Positions 1 through 7,176 are shown, counted from the first letter of the stretch. The stretch is DNA of 10,243 nt from an uncultured bacterium (GCA_903864485.1 CAIPGD010000060.1:1-10243), one strand, 5' to 3'. Translations and numbers: made by a program. Notes: generated by a model from the sequence alone, not told the origin.

Positions 1-4
1 CAAC

Positions 5-22
5 GTTGTCATTGTTGACAAC
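5..22. promoter_or_regulatory. Inverted repeat abutting the toxin start codon (candidate operator)
   Basis: The arms GTTGTCA (5-11) and TGACAAC (16-22) are perfect reverse complements separated by TTGT, and the right arm ends directly at the ATG at 23. No Shine-Dalgarno sequence precedes that ATG. Toxin-antitoxin operons are commonly autoregulated through a palindrome at the operon start, and the second gene here encodes a helix-turn-helix protein, so an operator for that protein is the natural guess. A small hairpin covering the translation start is an alternative. The window edge hides the rest of the promoter. Confidence 0.4.
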
Positions 23-307
23 ATGGGTGCACAGCTAATCACTCGGTTCAAGAACGTCAATCCTGACGGATCGATTTTGGAGTTGGTGGTTTGGAGAGTT
101 CAGGAGTCGGTTCCCGCCTCCAAACACCTCTACAAATATCGCGCGGTTTATATCGTTGGAGGGGTTCGCGTTCTGGGCTTTGACAACGAGCGTGGCAAGG
201 GGGATCACCGCCACTTCGATGGAGAGGAACTCCCTTACGACTTCACCACCGTCAAGCAGTTGGTTGAAGACTTTATTGCGGCAGTATCTGCGAGGAGACC
301 GTCATGA
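23..307 (+). CDS. TumE-like toxin (formerly DUF6516 type)
   Basis: This 94-residue protein resembles the TumE/DUF6516 toxin family. The features seen are an N-terminal LITRFKN...PDGSILELVVWRV segment, a KYRAVYIVGG strand, the family hallmark DNERGKGDHRHF (about residues 54-65) and a C-terminal helix with F-x-x-F/V spacing. The length is normal for the family, and the ATG at 23 fits the usual N-terminus although the frame stays open to the window edge and no ribosome site is visible. It overlaps the next gene by ATGA (304-307), the coupling expected of a toxin-antitoxin pair. The family is annotated as a toxin; the molecular target is not evident from the sequence. The assignment comes from motif recall, not a search. 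Confidence 0.72.
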   Translation: MGAQLITRFKNVNPDGSILELVVWRVQESVPASKHLYKYRAVYIVGGVRVLGFDNERGKGDHRHFDGEELPYDFTTVKQLVEDFIAAVSARRPS

Positions 308-657
308 CCGACCGATTTCTCACGATCACATTGCAAGCCGACTGGCAGGGCGCATTGCTCGCGGCCGCCCAATTGGCGGAGGCCGACACGTATCAAGGTG
401 AAGTCCTGAACTTTGAAACGCCAGCTCAATTCTTCGGTCAACTGACTGCGCGCCGGTGGGACATCGTCCGAATGGCTCAGGGTAAAGGCGCGTTGTCGGT
501 TCGGGAGTTGGCTCGTCTTGTGAATCGCGACGTGAAACGCGTCCACGAGGATGTGGTTTTGCTGTCTGAACTTGGATTGCTCGAACGTACGGACAGCGGG
601 GGCGTTTGTTGCCCATACGTTTCCTTGCACATCGATATGGTTTTGAATGCCGCTTAA
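304..657 (+). CDS. Winged-helix antitoxin, TumA-like (HVO_A0114-type DNA-binding protein)
   Basis: This 117-residue protein has a MarR-like winged helix-turn-helix in its second half: LSVRELARLVNRDVKRVHEDVVLLSELGLLER forms helix, turn, recognition helix and start of the wing (about residues 65-97). The tail CCPYVSLHIDMVL matches the usual FPY..VHVDF ending of this family. The N-terminal half has an FETPAQFFGQLTARRWDIVR segment typical of such antitoxins. AGGAG at 293-297 gives a good ribosome site, and the ATG overlaps the toxin stop. It presumably neutralises the upstream protein and represses the operon, perhaps at the palindrome at 5-22. The pairing is strong; the antitoxin role is inferred from family and context. 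Confidence 0.7.
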   Translation: MTDRFLTITLQADWQGALLAAAQLAEADTYQGEVLNFETPAQFFGQLTARRWDIVRMAQGKGALSVRELARLVNRDVKRVHEDVVLLSELGLLERTDSGGVCCPYVSLHIDMVLNAA

Positions 658-802
658 GACGTTTGACGCGCCCGAAGCGGATCTGGACCGCTCGCTGCGA
701 ATTAGTGTTTTCCCTTGTAAGTAGCGCGTTATCACCTACCGATCCCATGCGTCGGGCCATACTCCAAACGATTAAGAATGATCGTTAACTCAGGAGACAG
801 GC
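658..802. other. Gene-free gap with a weak dyad upstream of the dehydrogenase operon
   Basis: No credible gene was found in these 145 bases. A short plus-strand frame here (606-788) has no family-like content and overlaps the antitoxin. AACGAT (767-772) and ATCGTT (781-786) form a 6-bp inverted repeat around TAAGAATG, 16 bases before the ATG at 803 and just before its ribosome site; it could be an operator. No T-run follows, so it is not an intrinsic terminator. No convincing sigma-70 promoter with good -35 and -10 boxes was visible. Confidence 0.3.
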
Positions 803-1441
803 ATGAAGGTGATTACGATTCACCGCGGGGCTGACGACGCGCCCGCGCTCGAAGGCTGCGATGAGGACAGCGGAATTGTTCGCAAAGTCGACCTTCCGCT
901 AGCTCGGCGGGAGTTTCTCAAGGGCTCCGGGATTTTGATGGGAACCCTCGTGACCGGTTCGCTAGTGGCGGGCTTGGCGCCGTCCAATGTTTGGGCGCTT
1001 GAATTGAAGTCCCTCACAACGGCTGAGGGCGAAGCGATTATGGCGATGGGCCGAGTGCTTTATCCACATGCAAAGTTGCCCGACGCGGTTTATGCACTCC
1101 TCTCCAAAGCCCTTGATGGCAAGGCCGCGGGGGATGCCAAAGCCGCTAAATCGCTGCGCGACGGGATCGCTCAGCTCGATCAAAAAGCGGGCGGAAGCTT
1201 TGCCAAAGCCAGCGCGGCTAAAAAACTGGATGTCGTCAAAAGCCTGGAGGGCACGCCCTTTTTCGGGATGGTTCGCGGCGAATGTATTACCGCGCTCTAC
1301 GACAACGACATGGCGTATGCCGTTTTTGGTTATCCGGGCTCGGCCTGGGAAAAGGGCGGTTACATCACCCGAGGTTTTCAGGACCTGAAGTGGCTGCCCA
1401 ATCCACCCGCTGAAGCCAGCCCGCCGCCCTACATGGGCTGA
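803..1441 (+). CDS. Tat-exported small subunit of GMC dehydrogenase (gluconate 2-dehydrogenase subunit 3 family)
   Basis: This 212-residue protein begins with a twin-arginine signal: RREFLKG (Arg35-Arg36), then a hydrophobic stretch and a plausible cleavage site after VWA near residue 65. The mature part (LTTAEGEAIMAMGRVLYPH...) and the YGYPGS-like YAVFGYPGSAWEKGGY segment near the C-terminus fit the gluconate 2-dehydrogenase subunit 3 family, which escorts a GMC flavoprotein. In related gluconate, sorbitol and fructose dehydrogenases the flavoprotein has no signal of its own and is carried across the membrane folded with this subunit. AGGAGA lies 6-7 nt before the ATG. The gene directly downstream is the matching flavoprotein, preceded by a near-identical CAGGAGACA ribosome site. 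The long N-terminal extension before the twin arginine (34 residues) is somewhat unusual but still within the Tat range. Confidence 0.82.
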   Translation: MKVITIHRGADDAPALEGCDEDSGIVRKVDLPLARREFLKGSGILMGTLVTGSLVAGLAPSNVWALELKSLTTAEGEAIMAMGRVLYPHAKLPDAVYALLSKALDGKAAGDAKAAKSLRDGIAQLDQKAGGSFAKASAAKKLDVVKSLEGTPFFGMVRGECITALYDNDMAYAVFGYPGSAWEKGGYITRGFQDLKWLPNPPAEASPPPYMG

Positions 1442-1473
1442 GTCGCGCTCAAAACCAACATCAGGAGACACAA

Positions 1474-3042
1474 GTGGCAAAGTTTGAATATACCGACGAG
1501 AGCGTTGTCGTCGTAATCGGATCTGGTGCAGGCGGTGGAACGCTCGCGAATGAGTTGTGCCAGAAAGGCATCAAAGTCGTTCTGCTCGAGGCAGGGGCCC
1601 GTCAGTCGCCTGCGAGCTTTATTAATGACGAATGGAAGTCATTTAACCAACTCGCCTGGCTCGACGCACGGACCACCTCCGGTTCATGGCGGGTTGCGAA
1701 AGATTTTGCCGGGCTGCCCGCCTGGATTTGTAAAACCGTCGGTGGTTCGACCACCCATTGGGCGGGTGCATCACTGCGCTTCCAAGAACATGAGTTTCGC
1801 GCCAGGACCACGTACGGTCAGATTGATGGCGCGAACCTGCTGGATTGGCCGGTAACCCTGCAGGAACTCGAGCCCTATTACGCCAAGGCCGAAAACAAGA
1901 TGGGCGTGACCCGTACCAACGGGATTCCGGGGCTGCCTGGGAATAATAACTTTAAGGTGCTGCATGCCGGTGCCAAAAAGCTCGGCTACAAAGAAGTCCA
2001 CACTGGTCGGATGGCGATTAACAGCCAACCCCGCGATGGTCGCGGCCGCTGTATGCAACTGGGCTTCTGTTTTCAGGGCTGTAAGAGCGGTGCCAAATGG
2101 TCAACGCTTTACACCGAAATCCCCAAGGCTGAAGCGACCGGCAATCTCGATCTCCGGACCCAGGCCCACGTCACGCGGATTGATCACGACAACTCGGGCA
2201 AAGTCACCGCCGTGACCTATATGGACGCGTCCGGCAAAGAACAACGGCAAAGCGCGCGACTAGTGTGTGTGGCTGGTAACTCCATTGAGACGCCGCGCCT
2301 GCTCTTGATGTCCGCTTCTGACATGTTTAAGGATGGACTCGCGAATTCCTCGGGTCAGGTTGGCCGCAATTACATGCGCCATATGACCGGTTCGGTTTAT
2401 GCCGCGTTCAAAAACCCGGTCCATATGTATCGCGGCACGACCATGGCTGGGATTATTCAGGACGAAGCCGCCCATAACCCGAAGCGCGGATTTGCCGGCG
2501 GGTACGAAATGGAAACCCTGTCCTTGGGTATTCCCTTCATGGCGGCATTCTTGAATCCGGGCGGCTGGGGCGCTGATTTTGCCTGGTGGATGGAGCATTA
2601 CGTCCAGACCGCCGGGATGTGGCTCGTGGGCGAAGACATGCCGCGTGAAACCAACCGGGTCACGCTCAATACTTCGGTGAAAGACCAGTGGGGCAATCCG
2701 GCGCCCAACGTGCATTTTGATGATCATCCCAACGACATCGCGATGCGTAACCACGCCTTCAAACAGGGTGAAGAGGTCTACAAGGCCGCGGGCGCAATCA
2801 AGACTTTCCGGACCCCGCCCTATCCATCAACCCACAACATGGGGACGTGCCGGATGAGTGCGAAGGCCACGGAGGGCGTCGTTAACAAATGGGGCCAAAC
2901 TCACGATATCGATAATCTCTTCATCAGTGACGGTAGCCAGTTCACCTCGGGTGGCGCTGAAAATCCAACCCTGACGATCGTGACCCTCGCGATCAGGCAG
3001 GCGGATTACATCGCCAAGCAGATGACGGCGCGGGCTATTTGA
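1474..3042 (+). CDS. GMC-family FAD dehydrogenase, large subunit, with putative 3Fe-4S cluster
   Basis: This 522-residue flavoprotein has the dinucleotide-binding motif VIGSGAGGG (residues 15-22) followed by the acidic residue of VVLLEAG (Glu39). The GMC segment GGSTTHWAGASLR is at 90-102. His454 in THNMGTCRM and Asn498 in GGAENPTLT lie where GMC enzymes carry the catalytic His and His/Asn pair. Cys193, Cys199 and Cys203 form C-x5-C-x3-C, matching the three-cysteine 3Fe-4S site of bacterial FAD-glucose and fructose dehydrogenases. It starts at GTG (1474), supported by AGGAG at 1463-1467. It probably oxidises a sugar, sugar acid or alcohol in the periplasm after export with the Tat subunit upstream. 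The usual third subunit, a multiheme cytochrome c, is absent here, so the electron acceptor is unknown. The substrate cannot be predicted from the sequence. Confidence 0.9.
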   Translation: MAKFEYTDESVVVVIGSGAGGGTLANELCQKGIKVVLLEAGARQSPASFINDEWKSFNQLAWLDARTTSGSWRVAKDFAGLPAWICKTVGGSTTHWAGASLRFQEHEFRARTTYGQIDGANLLDWPVTLQELEPYYAKAENKMGVTRTNGIPGLPGNNNFKVLHAGAKKLGYKEVHTGRMAINSQPRDGRGRCMQLGFCFQGCKSGAKWSTLYTEIPKAEATGNLDLRTQAHVTRIDHDNSGKVTAVTYMDASGKEQRQSARLVCVAGNSIETPRLLLMSASDMFKDGLANSSGQVGRNYMRHMTGSVYAAFKNPVHMYRGTTMAGIIQDEAAHNPKRGFAGGYEMETLSLGIPFMAAFLNPGGWGADFAWWMEHYVQTAGMWLVGEDMPRETNRVTLNTSVKDQWGNPAPNVHFDDHPNDIAMRNHAFKQGEEVYKAAGAIKTFRTPPYPSTHNMGTCRMSAKATEGVVNKWGQTHDIDNLFISDGSQFTSGGAENPTLTIVTLAIRQADYIAKQMTARAI

Positions 3043-3051
3043 GCTTCGGCA

Positions 3052-3392
3052 ATGTGTGAGTTCTTTGTAACCGCTGACCCCATCCAGTACGAGCAAAGAA
3101 CTCGCACCATGCGGATTCGGGGTGTCCTAACCAGTTTGCGTCTGGAAAATATGGTGTGGGACATCCTGGCCGAAATGGCCGAAGGCGAGAAGTGCACGAC
3201 CAATGCCTTGATTTCGCAGTTTCATGATGAAATTCTGGCGTACCGGGGCGAGTGCCAAATTTCGCCTCGTTTCTGCGCGTGACCTGTATGCGCTACCTCC
3301 GGCGCCGGTTGTCTGAACTCGAGCCAAAACCCGCCCCGCGGGTGCGCTCGGGGGATTCGACGGAGCCTTTGCGGATGGCTGTCACGCGTTAA
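3052..3392 (+). pseudogene. Ribbon-helix-helix protein gene interrupted by an apparent -1 frameshift
   Basis: The first frame from the ATG at 3052 stops at 3282 (76 residues). Its N-terminal part MCEFFVTADP...TRTMRIRGVLTSLRLENMVWDILAEMAEGE...TTNALISQFHDEI resembles the RHH_4-type ribbon-helix-helix family. After Gly-Glu the frame loses family character. In the -1 frame, from the GTG at 3252, the sequence reads VPNFASFLRVTCMRYLRRRL and runs to TAA at 3390-3392, which is the expected C-terminal half (family proteins end in NF-SFLRV-C-RYL). Joining the two gives about 113 residues with normal spacing, as if one G is missing near 3250-3253. No slippery heptamer is present in the zero frame. The gene starts 9 bases after the flavoprotein stop without a strong ribosome site, so it probably belonged to that operon. 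It could be a real mutation or a sequence error. Confidence 0.72.
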
Positions 3393-3448
3393 CTCAACGC
3401 GTTAATCCAGCGCGTTAATTCACCGCGTTTAGTCAGCACGTTCATCAA
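3384..3448. repeat. Five degenerate 13-nt tandem repeats upstream of glyoxalase I
   Basis: The consecutive 13-base units are ACGCGTTAACTCA (3384), ACGCGTTAATCCA (3397), GCGCGTTAATTCA (3410), CCGCGTTTAGTCA (3423) and GCACGTTCATCAA (3436). The first three share CGCGTTAA, and the last two are progressively diverged. CGCGTT (3385-3390) and AACGCG (3396-3401) also form a 6-bp inverted repeat across the first two units. The tract begins within the shifted reading frame of the ribbon-helix-helix gene and ends 22 bases before the glyoxalase ATG. Tandem sites could bind a regulator, but simple repeat expansion is equally possible. Confidence 0.6.
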
Positions 3449-3470
3449 CTTTTCTGGAGCGGTTTCTGTA

Positions 3471-4019
3471 ATGAGCTTTGATACTGAACATTACCCCGGC
3501 GTTTGTGCCCACCCATCTGAGGCCTCCCGCGGGTTTGTGTTCAATCATTCGATGGTTCGGATCAAAGATCCGGCCGTATCGCTTGATTTTTACACCCGAA
3601 TCATGGGCATGCGGGTGCTGCGCAAGCTCGATTTTCCCGAGATGAAGTTCACACTTTATTTCTTGCATCGGCCGCTCGAGGTTGAATCGGTTCCTGAGGA
3701 CACCGGCGAACGCACGGCCTGGACCTTTGCCCAGCGTGGCATTTTGGAGCTCACGCACAACTGGGGCACCGAGTCTGATCCGGAATTCAAGTACCACGAC
3801 GGCAATGCCCAACCTCAAGGGTTTGGACATCTTTGTTTTTCAGTTCCTAACCTAGCCGCTGCGGTCGCCTGGTTTGATGAAAATCAGGTCCCTTACGTCA
3901 AGCGTCCCGAACAGGGAAAGATGAAAGACGTGGCCTTCATCAAGGATCCGGATGGCTATTGGATTGAAATCGTCGAGCCCGGATTGCTCAAGCAACTGGG
4001 ACAAGCTCCGGTCGTTTAA
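3471..4019 (+). CDS. gloA: Lactoylglutathione lyase (glyoxalase I), long form
   Basis: This 182-residue VOC-fold enzyme converts the methylglyoxal-glutathione hemithioacetal to S-lactoylglutathione in the cytoplasm. The first half opens with NHSMVRIKDPAVSLDFYTRIMGMRVL, and the second with GFGHLCFSVPNL and ends KDPDGYWIEIVEP. Candidate metal ligands are His26 (Gln in the human enzyme, His in E. coli), Glu93 in ILELTHNWGTE, His120 and Glu166. The extra loop RPEQGKMKDVAFIKDPDG and the overall length match the longer, eukaryote-like form usually linked to zinc rather than the short nickel-type E. coli enzyme. GGAG at 3456-3459 lies 11 nt from the ATG. It appears to be a single-gene unit, preceded by the 13-nt repeats and closed by a hairpin terminator. 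Confidence 0.93.
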   Translation: MSFDTEHYPGVCAHPSEASRGFVFNHSMVRIKDPAVSLDFYTRIMGMRVLRKLDFPEMKFTLYFLHRPLEVESVPEDTGERTAWTFAQRGILELTHNWGTESDPEFKYHDGNAQPQGFGHLCFSVPNLAAAVAWFDENQVPYVKRPEQGKMKDVAFIKDPDGYWIEIVEPGLLKQLGQAPVV

Positions 4020-4039
4020 ATCGCCCCGCTATTTAAAGC

Positions 4040-4067
4040 GCCTGATCGATCAACGATCAGGCTTTTT
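4040..4067 (+). terminator. Intrinsic terminator between convergent gloA and livM
   Basis: GCCTGATCG (4040-4048) and CGATCAGGC (4054-4062) form a perfect 9-bp stem around a 5-nt loop, followed by TTTTT on the plus strand. It lies 20 bases after the glyoxalase stop. The livM stop codon (4057-4059 on the minus strand) is inside the right arm, so the hairpin may serve both convergent units, although the minus-strand side has only a TTT run. Confidence 0.85.
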
Positions 4068-4995
4068 GGCCGGCGCGCTGGCGCCATGCGATGAATTCGC
4101 CAACGATGCCGCGCCGAAAGGCGACGACACAAAAGACAAAGATCGCGCCGATAATCACCGTGACCCAAGAGCCCACCCGGTCCGCCAGGAAGTTCTGAAG
4201 GCCGATAATCGCAAAGGCCCCCACCACCGGGCCGGCGAAGGTGCCCATACCGCCCAGCAGAGTCATCAGGACGACCTCGCCCGACAACGACCAATGCGCA
4301 TCGGATAAGGTCGCAAAACCCAGGACGATCGTTTTGAGCGAGCCGGCGAGGCCTGCTAGCCCCGTTGACAGCACGAAGGCTAGGAGCTTGTAGCGGTCAA
4401 CCTCGTAACCCAGCGAAATCGCTCTGGGTTCATTTTCGCGAATCGCCTTCAGGATTTGGCCATAGGGCGAATGAACAATCCGGATCACAAAGAGGTAGAC
4501 CGCGACGAAGACCGCCAAGATCACGAAGTACAAAACCTTGTCATTGGCCAGTGGCAACAGGCCAAACAGCTTTCCCCGTGGGACGCCTTGCAGCCCGTCC
4601 TCGCCACCCGTGAACGGGGCCTGCAACCAGACAAAGTAAATCATTTGCGCCATCGCGAGCGTGATCATGGCGAAGTAGATCCCCTGGCGCCGAATGGCAA
4701 TCAAGCCCACCAAGCCCCCGATCGTAGCCGCCAGGAGCGTTCCGCCCAACACGCCGAGTTCGGGTGACAAGCCCGCCGTGCGCACGAGCCAGCCGGTGCC
4801 ATACGCGGCGGCTCCTAGGTAGGCCGCGTGTCCGAACGAAAGAAGCCCAGTGAAGCCGAGCAGCAAATTAAATGCGCAGGCAAAAATGGCGAAGCACAGG
4901 GCCTTCATCATGAAGATTGGATAGAGCCCAATGAACGGGGCTGCGATCAGGGCAGCGACCATGACCGTAAATCCGAGGGCTGGAGCGGCGCGCAT
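4057..4995 (-). CDS. livM: Branched-chain amino acid-type ABC transporter permease LivM
   Basis: This is the second inner-membrane permease of the HAAT importer, about 312 residues with many hydrophobic helices. The LivM hallmark NLLLGFTGLLSFGHAAYLGAAAYG lies near residues 42-65 (the motif is split here only for reference), and SLGYEVDRYKLLAFVLSTGLAG carries the conserved cytoplasmic loop that contacts the ATPases. Two ATGs are possible, at 5001 and 4995. AAGGAG lies only 2 nt from the first but 8 nt from the second, so 4995 (MRAAPALGF) is preferred. If the first is used it overlaps the livH stop by ATGA. It is the last gene of the operon and converges on gloA. The transported substrate is not visible from the sequence; other amino acids, amides or organic acids are possible. 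Confidence 0.9.
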   Translation of the reverse strand: MRAAPALGFTVMVAALIAAPFIGLYPIFMMKALCFAIFACAFNLLLGFTGLLSFGHAAYLGAAAYGTGWLVRTAGLSPELGVLGGTLLAATIGGLVGLIAIRRQGIYFAMITLAMAQMIYFVWLQAPFTGGEDGLQGVPRGKLFGLLPLANDKVLYFVILAVFVAVYLFVIRIVHSPYGQILKAIRENEPRAISLGYEVDRYKLLAFVLSTGLAGLAGSLKTIVLGFATLSDAHWSLSGEVVLMTLLGGMGTFAGPVVGAFAIIGLQNFLADRVGSWVTVIIGAIFVFCVVAFRRGIVGEFIAWRQRAGQKA

Positions 4996-4997
4996 GT

Positions 4998-5882
4998 TCA
5001 TTTCTCCTTGCCGAATAATCCGGCCGGGCGAACGATCAGCACAATCGCCATGATGACGAATACGACGATGCTGGAGGCCTCGGGGTAAAACACTTTGGTC
5101 AGACCTTCGACAAGACCGAGTGAAAGTCCGGTGATGATGGATCCTAGAATCGAACCCATACCACCGATCACGACGACTGCGAAAACCACAATGATCAGGT
5201 TGCTGCCCATCAGAGGTGTGACCTGAATAACCGGTGCGGCTAGTACGCCGGCAATGGCGGCGAGGCCTGCGCCTGCGCCATAGGTGAGCATCACCATCAG
5301 CGGTACATTGATACCAAATGCCTGAACGAGTGCGGGATTCTCGGTCCCCGCCCTTAGGTAGGAGCCAAGCCTGGTTTTTTCAATCACAAACCAGGTCGAC
5401 AGGCACACGACCAGCGATGCGAAGACGACCCAGGCGCGATAGTTTGGGAGGATCATGAAACCGAGGTTGGTCGCCCCCTGCAACAGTTCTGGAACACTGT
5501 ATTGCTGGCCGGAGACGCCAAATTGCTCGCGAAAAAGACCTTCGGCGATCAACGCCAAACCGAAGGTTAGTAACAGGCCGTACAGTGGGTCGAGCTTGTA
5601 GAGTGGCTTGAGCAGAGTTCGTTCAACCACGACCCCCAAGGCGCCCACCACCAGCGGTGAAACGATCAGTGCGAGCCAATAATTGATGCCAAAAAATTCG
5701 AGACCGATCCAGGCCACATAGGCCCCGATCATATAGAGCGCCCCATGGGCGAAGTTGACGATCCCCAGCAGTCCAAAAATGACTGCCAGGCCCAGGCTCA
5801 ACATCGCATAGAAAGACCCATTGACCAGGCCGAGCAACAACTGCCCTAGAAAGGCCTGCAACGGGATCCCGAAAATATCCAT
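4998..5882 (-). CDS. livH: Branched-chain amino acid-type ABC transporter permease LivH
   Basis: This 294-residue permease has the LivH signature FGLLGIVNFAHGALYMIGAY (about 36-55), a long run of hydrophobic segments, the conserved RAGTENPALVQAFGINV coupling-loop region and a C-terminal VLIVRPAGLFG. It pairs with LivM to form the membrane channel. The start at 5882 follows the binding-protein gene by 35 bases and has no strong ribosome site, so its translation may be relatively weak. The stop touches the livM start region. Length and topology are normal for the family. Confidence 0.92.
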   Translation of the reverse strand: MDIFGIPLQAFLGQLLLGLVNGSFYAMLSLGLAVIFGLLGIVNFAHGALYMIGAYVAWIGLEFFGINYWLALIVSPLVVGALGVVVERTLLKPLYKLDPLYGLLLTFGLALIAEGLFREQFGVSGQQYSVPELLQGATNLGFMILPNYRAWVVFASLVVCLSTWFVIEKTRLGSYLRAGTENPALVQAFGINVPLMVMLTYGAGAGLAAIAGVLAAPVIQVTPLMGSNLIIVVFAVVVIGGMGSILGSIITGLSLGLVEGLTKVFYPEASSIVVFVIMAIVLIVRPAGLFGKEK

Positions 5883-5917
5883 GGGGCGCTTCGTTCGGTT
5901 CTGTTTTTAGGCGTCTT

Positions 5918-7138
5918 TTATTTCCAGAGCGCGCACTTCGAGTCGGCCTTGGTGGTCCACGCGTCCTCACCTTTAATGGTCTGGACGACGTTGTAGTAGT
6001 CCCAGGGCTCGGTCGACTTGTCAGGGGATTTGACCTGCATCAGATACATGTCATGGACCATCCGGCCGTCGCCCCGAACAAAACCGCCTTTCGCGAAGAT
6101 GTCATTGACTTTCGCCTTTTTGAGTTGGGCCAGGGTCTTTTCGGCGTCATCCGTTCCGACGGCCTTGACCGCTTGCAGGTAGTTGTAAGCGGCCGAGTAA
6201 TCGCCGGCCTGCACCGAGGTCGGCATCCGCTTCATTTTCTCAAAGTACTTGCGACCCCAGGCCCGGGTCTCGGCGTCGCGGTTCCAGTACCAGCTGTCGG
6301 TCAGGTACATGCCCTGAGTGGTCTTCAGACCGAGCGCGTGAATATCACTGATAAAGACCAACAGTCCTGCGAGCTTCATGGTCTTGGTGATGCCGAACTC
6401 AGCGGCCGCCTTGATCGAATTAATCGTGTCGCCACCCGCATTGGCCAGGCCCAGAATATCGGCTTTGCTGGATTGGGCCTGCAGCAAAAAGGACGAGAAG
6501 TCACTGGCCGACAATGGATGTTTGACCGAGCCCACGACGTTGCCCCCGGCGGCTTTGACCACCGTGGTGGTGTCGTTTTGGAGCGCGGCGCCAAAGGCGT
6601 AATCAGCTGTCAGGAAATACCAGTTCTTGCCACCGGCTTTCACAACGGCATTACCGGTGCCCTTGGCCAGAGCCACGGTGTCATAGGCCCAATGGATGGT
6701 GTAAGGGTTGCACTGCTCGTTGGTCAGCGCCGAGGTCGCAGCGCCTACCGAAATGAAAACCTTTTTCTTTTCTTCCGCGACTTTTGCCATGGCCAGACTT
6801 GTGCCTGAGTTCGAACCGCCGATCAACAGGTCAACGCCTTGGGTGTCAAACCATTCGCGGGCTTTGGCGGCAGCGACATCAGCCTTGTTTTGATGGTCGG
6901 CGTAGAGGACCTCAATTTTCTTGCCGGCGATTGCGCCGCCTAGATCGGCCACGGCCATCCGGATGGCCTCGACTCCGCCTGGCCCGTCAATATCGGCATA
7001 CAGCCCCGACATATCGGTTATCAGTCCGACCTTAATGACATCGCCCGAAAATTGGGCCTGGGCCGTGCCGACTGCGCCCATAAGGGTCGTGGCAGCGATC
7101 GCGCAGGCTGCGCTCAGCTTATTAAATCTAAACATCAT
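5918..7138 (-). CDS. Periplasmic substrate-binding protein of the HAAT ABC transporter (LivK-like)
   Basis: This 406-residue Leu/Ile/Val-type binding protein has a Sec signal peptide: FNK, a hydrophobic stretch, and AQA with cleavage predicted after residue 28. The mature start VIKVGLITDMSGLYADIDGPGGVEAIRMA is the expected first strand and ligand-contacting loop. Later segments GGSNSGTSLAMAKVAEEKKKVFISVGAATS and NWYFLTADYAFG fit a type I periplasmic binding fold. The clade with C-terminal W-x-YY-VVQTI and a terminal Cys (KCALWK) is, from memory, common in Burkholderiales and not limited to branched-chain amino acids. GGAG at 7145-7148 is well placed for the first of two adjacent ATGs. It sits between livF and livH, 38 bases after livF. 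Confidence 0.9.
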   Translation of the reverse strand: MMFRFNKLSAACAIAATTLMGAVGTAQAQFSGDVIKVGLITDMSGLYADIDGPGGVEAIRMAVADLGGAIAGKKIEVLYADHQNKADVAAAKAREWFDTQGVDLLIGGSNSGTSLAMAKVAEEKKKVFISVGAATSALTNEQCNPYTIHWAYDTVALAKGTGNAVVKAGGKNWYFLTADYAFGAALQNDTTTVVKAAGGNVVGSVKHPLSASDFSSFLLQAQSSKADILGLANAGGDTINSIKAAAEFGITKTMKLAGLLVFISDIHALGLKTTQGMYLTDSWYWNRDAETRAWGRKYFEKMKRMPTSVQAGDYSAAYNYLQAVKAVGTDDAEKTLAQLKKAKVNDIFAKGGFVRGDGRMVHDMYLMQVKSPDKSTEPWDYYNVVQTIKGEDAWTTKADSKCALWK

Positions 7139-7176
7139 AACGATCTCCGTTGGAATAATTGATCAAAAAAAACGTA

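Noticed and set aside
15..20. TTGACA as a -35 box for the toxin-antitoxin operon
   Set aside because: The matching -10 would fall inside the toxin coding region, and bases 38-43 do not resemble TATAAT. The match is better explained as part of the inverted repeat.
606..788. 60-codon plus-strand frame after the antitoxin
   Set aside because: It starts inside the antitoxin gene, has no ribosome site and no recognisable protein features.
3245..3260. Programmed -1 frameshift in the ribbon-helix-helix gene
   Set aside because: No X-XXY-YYZ heptamer occurs in the zero frame before the shift and no clear downstream stem was seen, so a one-base deletion or sequence error is simpler.
3384..3448. CRISPR-like array
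   Set aside because: The units are directly adjacent 13-mers with no unique spacers, far too short for CRISPR repeats, and no cas gene is present. The same applies to the decamers at 9778-9827.
6053..6808. A 251-codon plus-strand open frame
   Set aside because: It lies fully antisense to the binding-protein gene, shows no family-like segments, and is explained by codon bias of the minus-strand gene.
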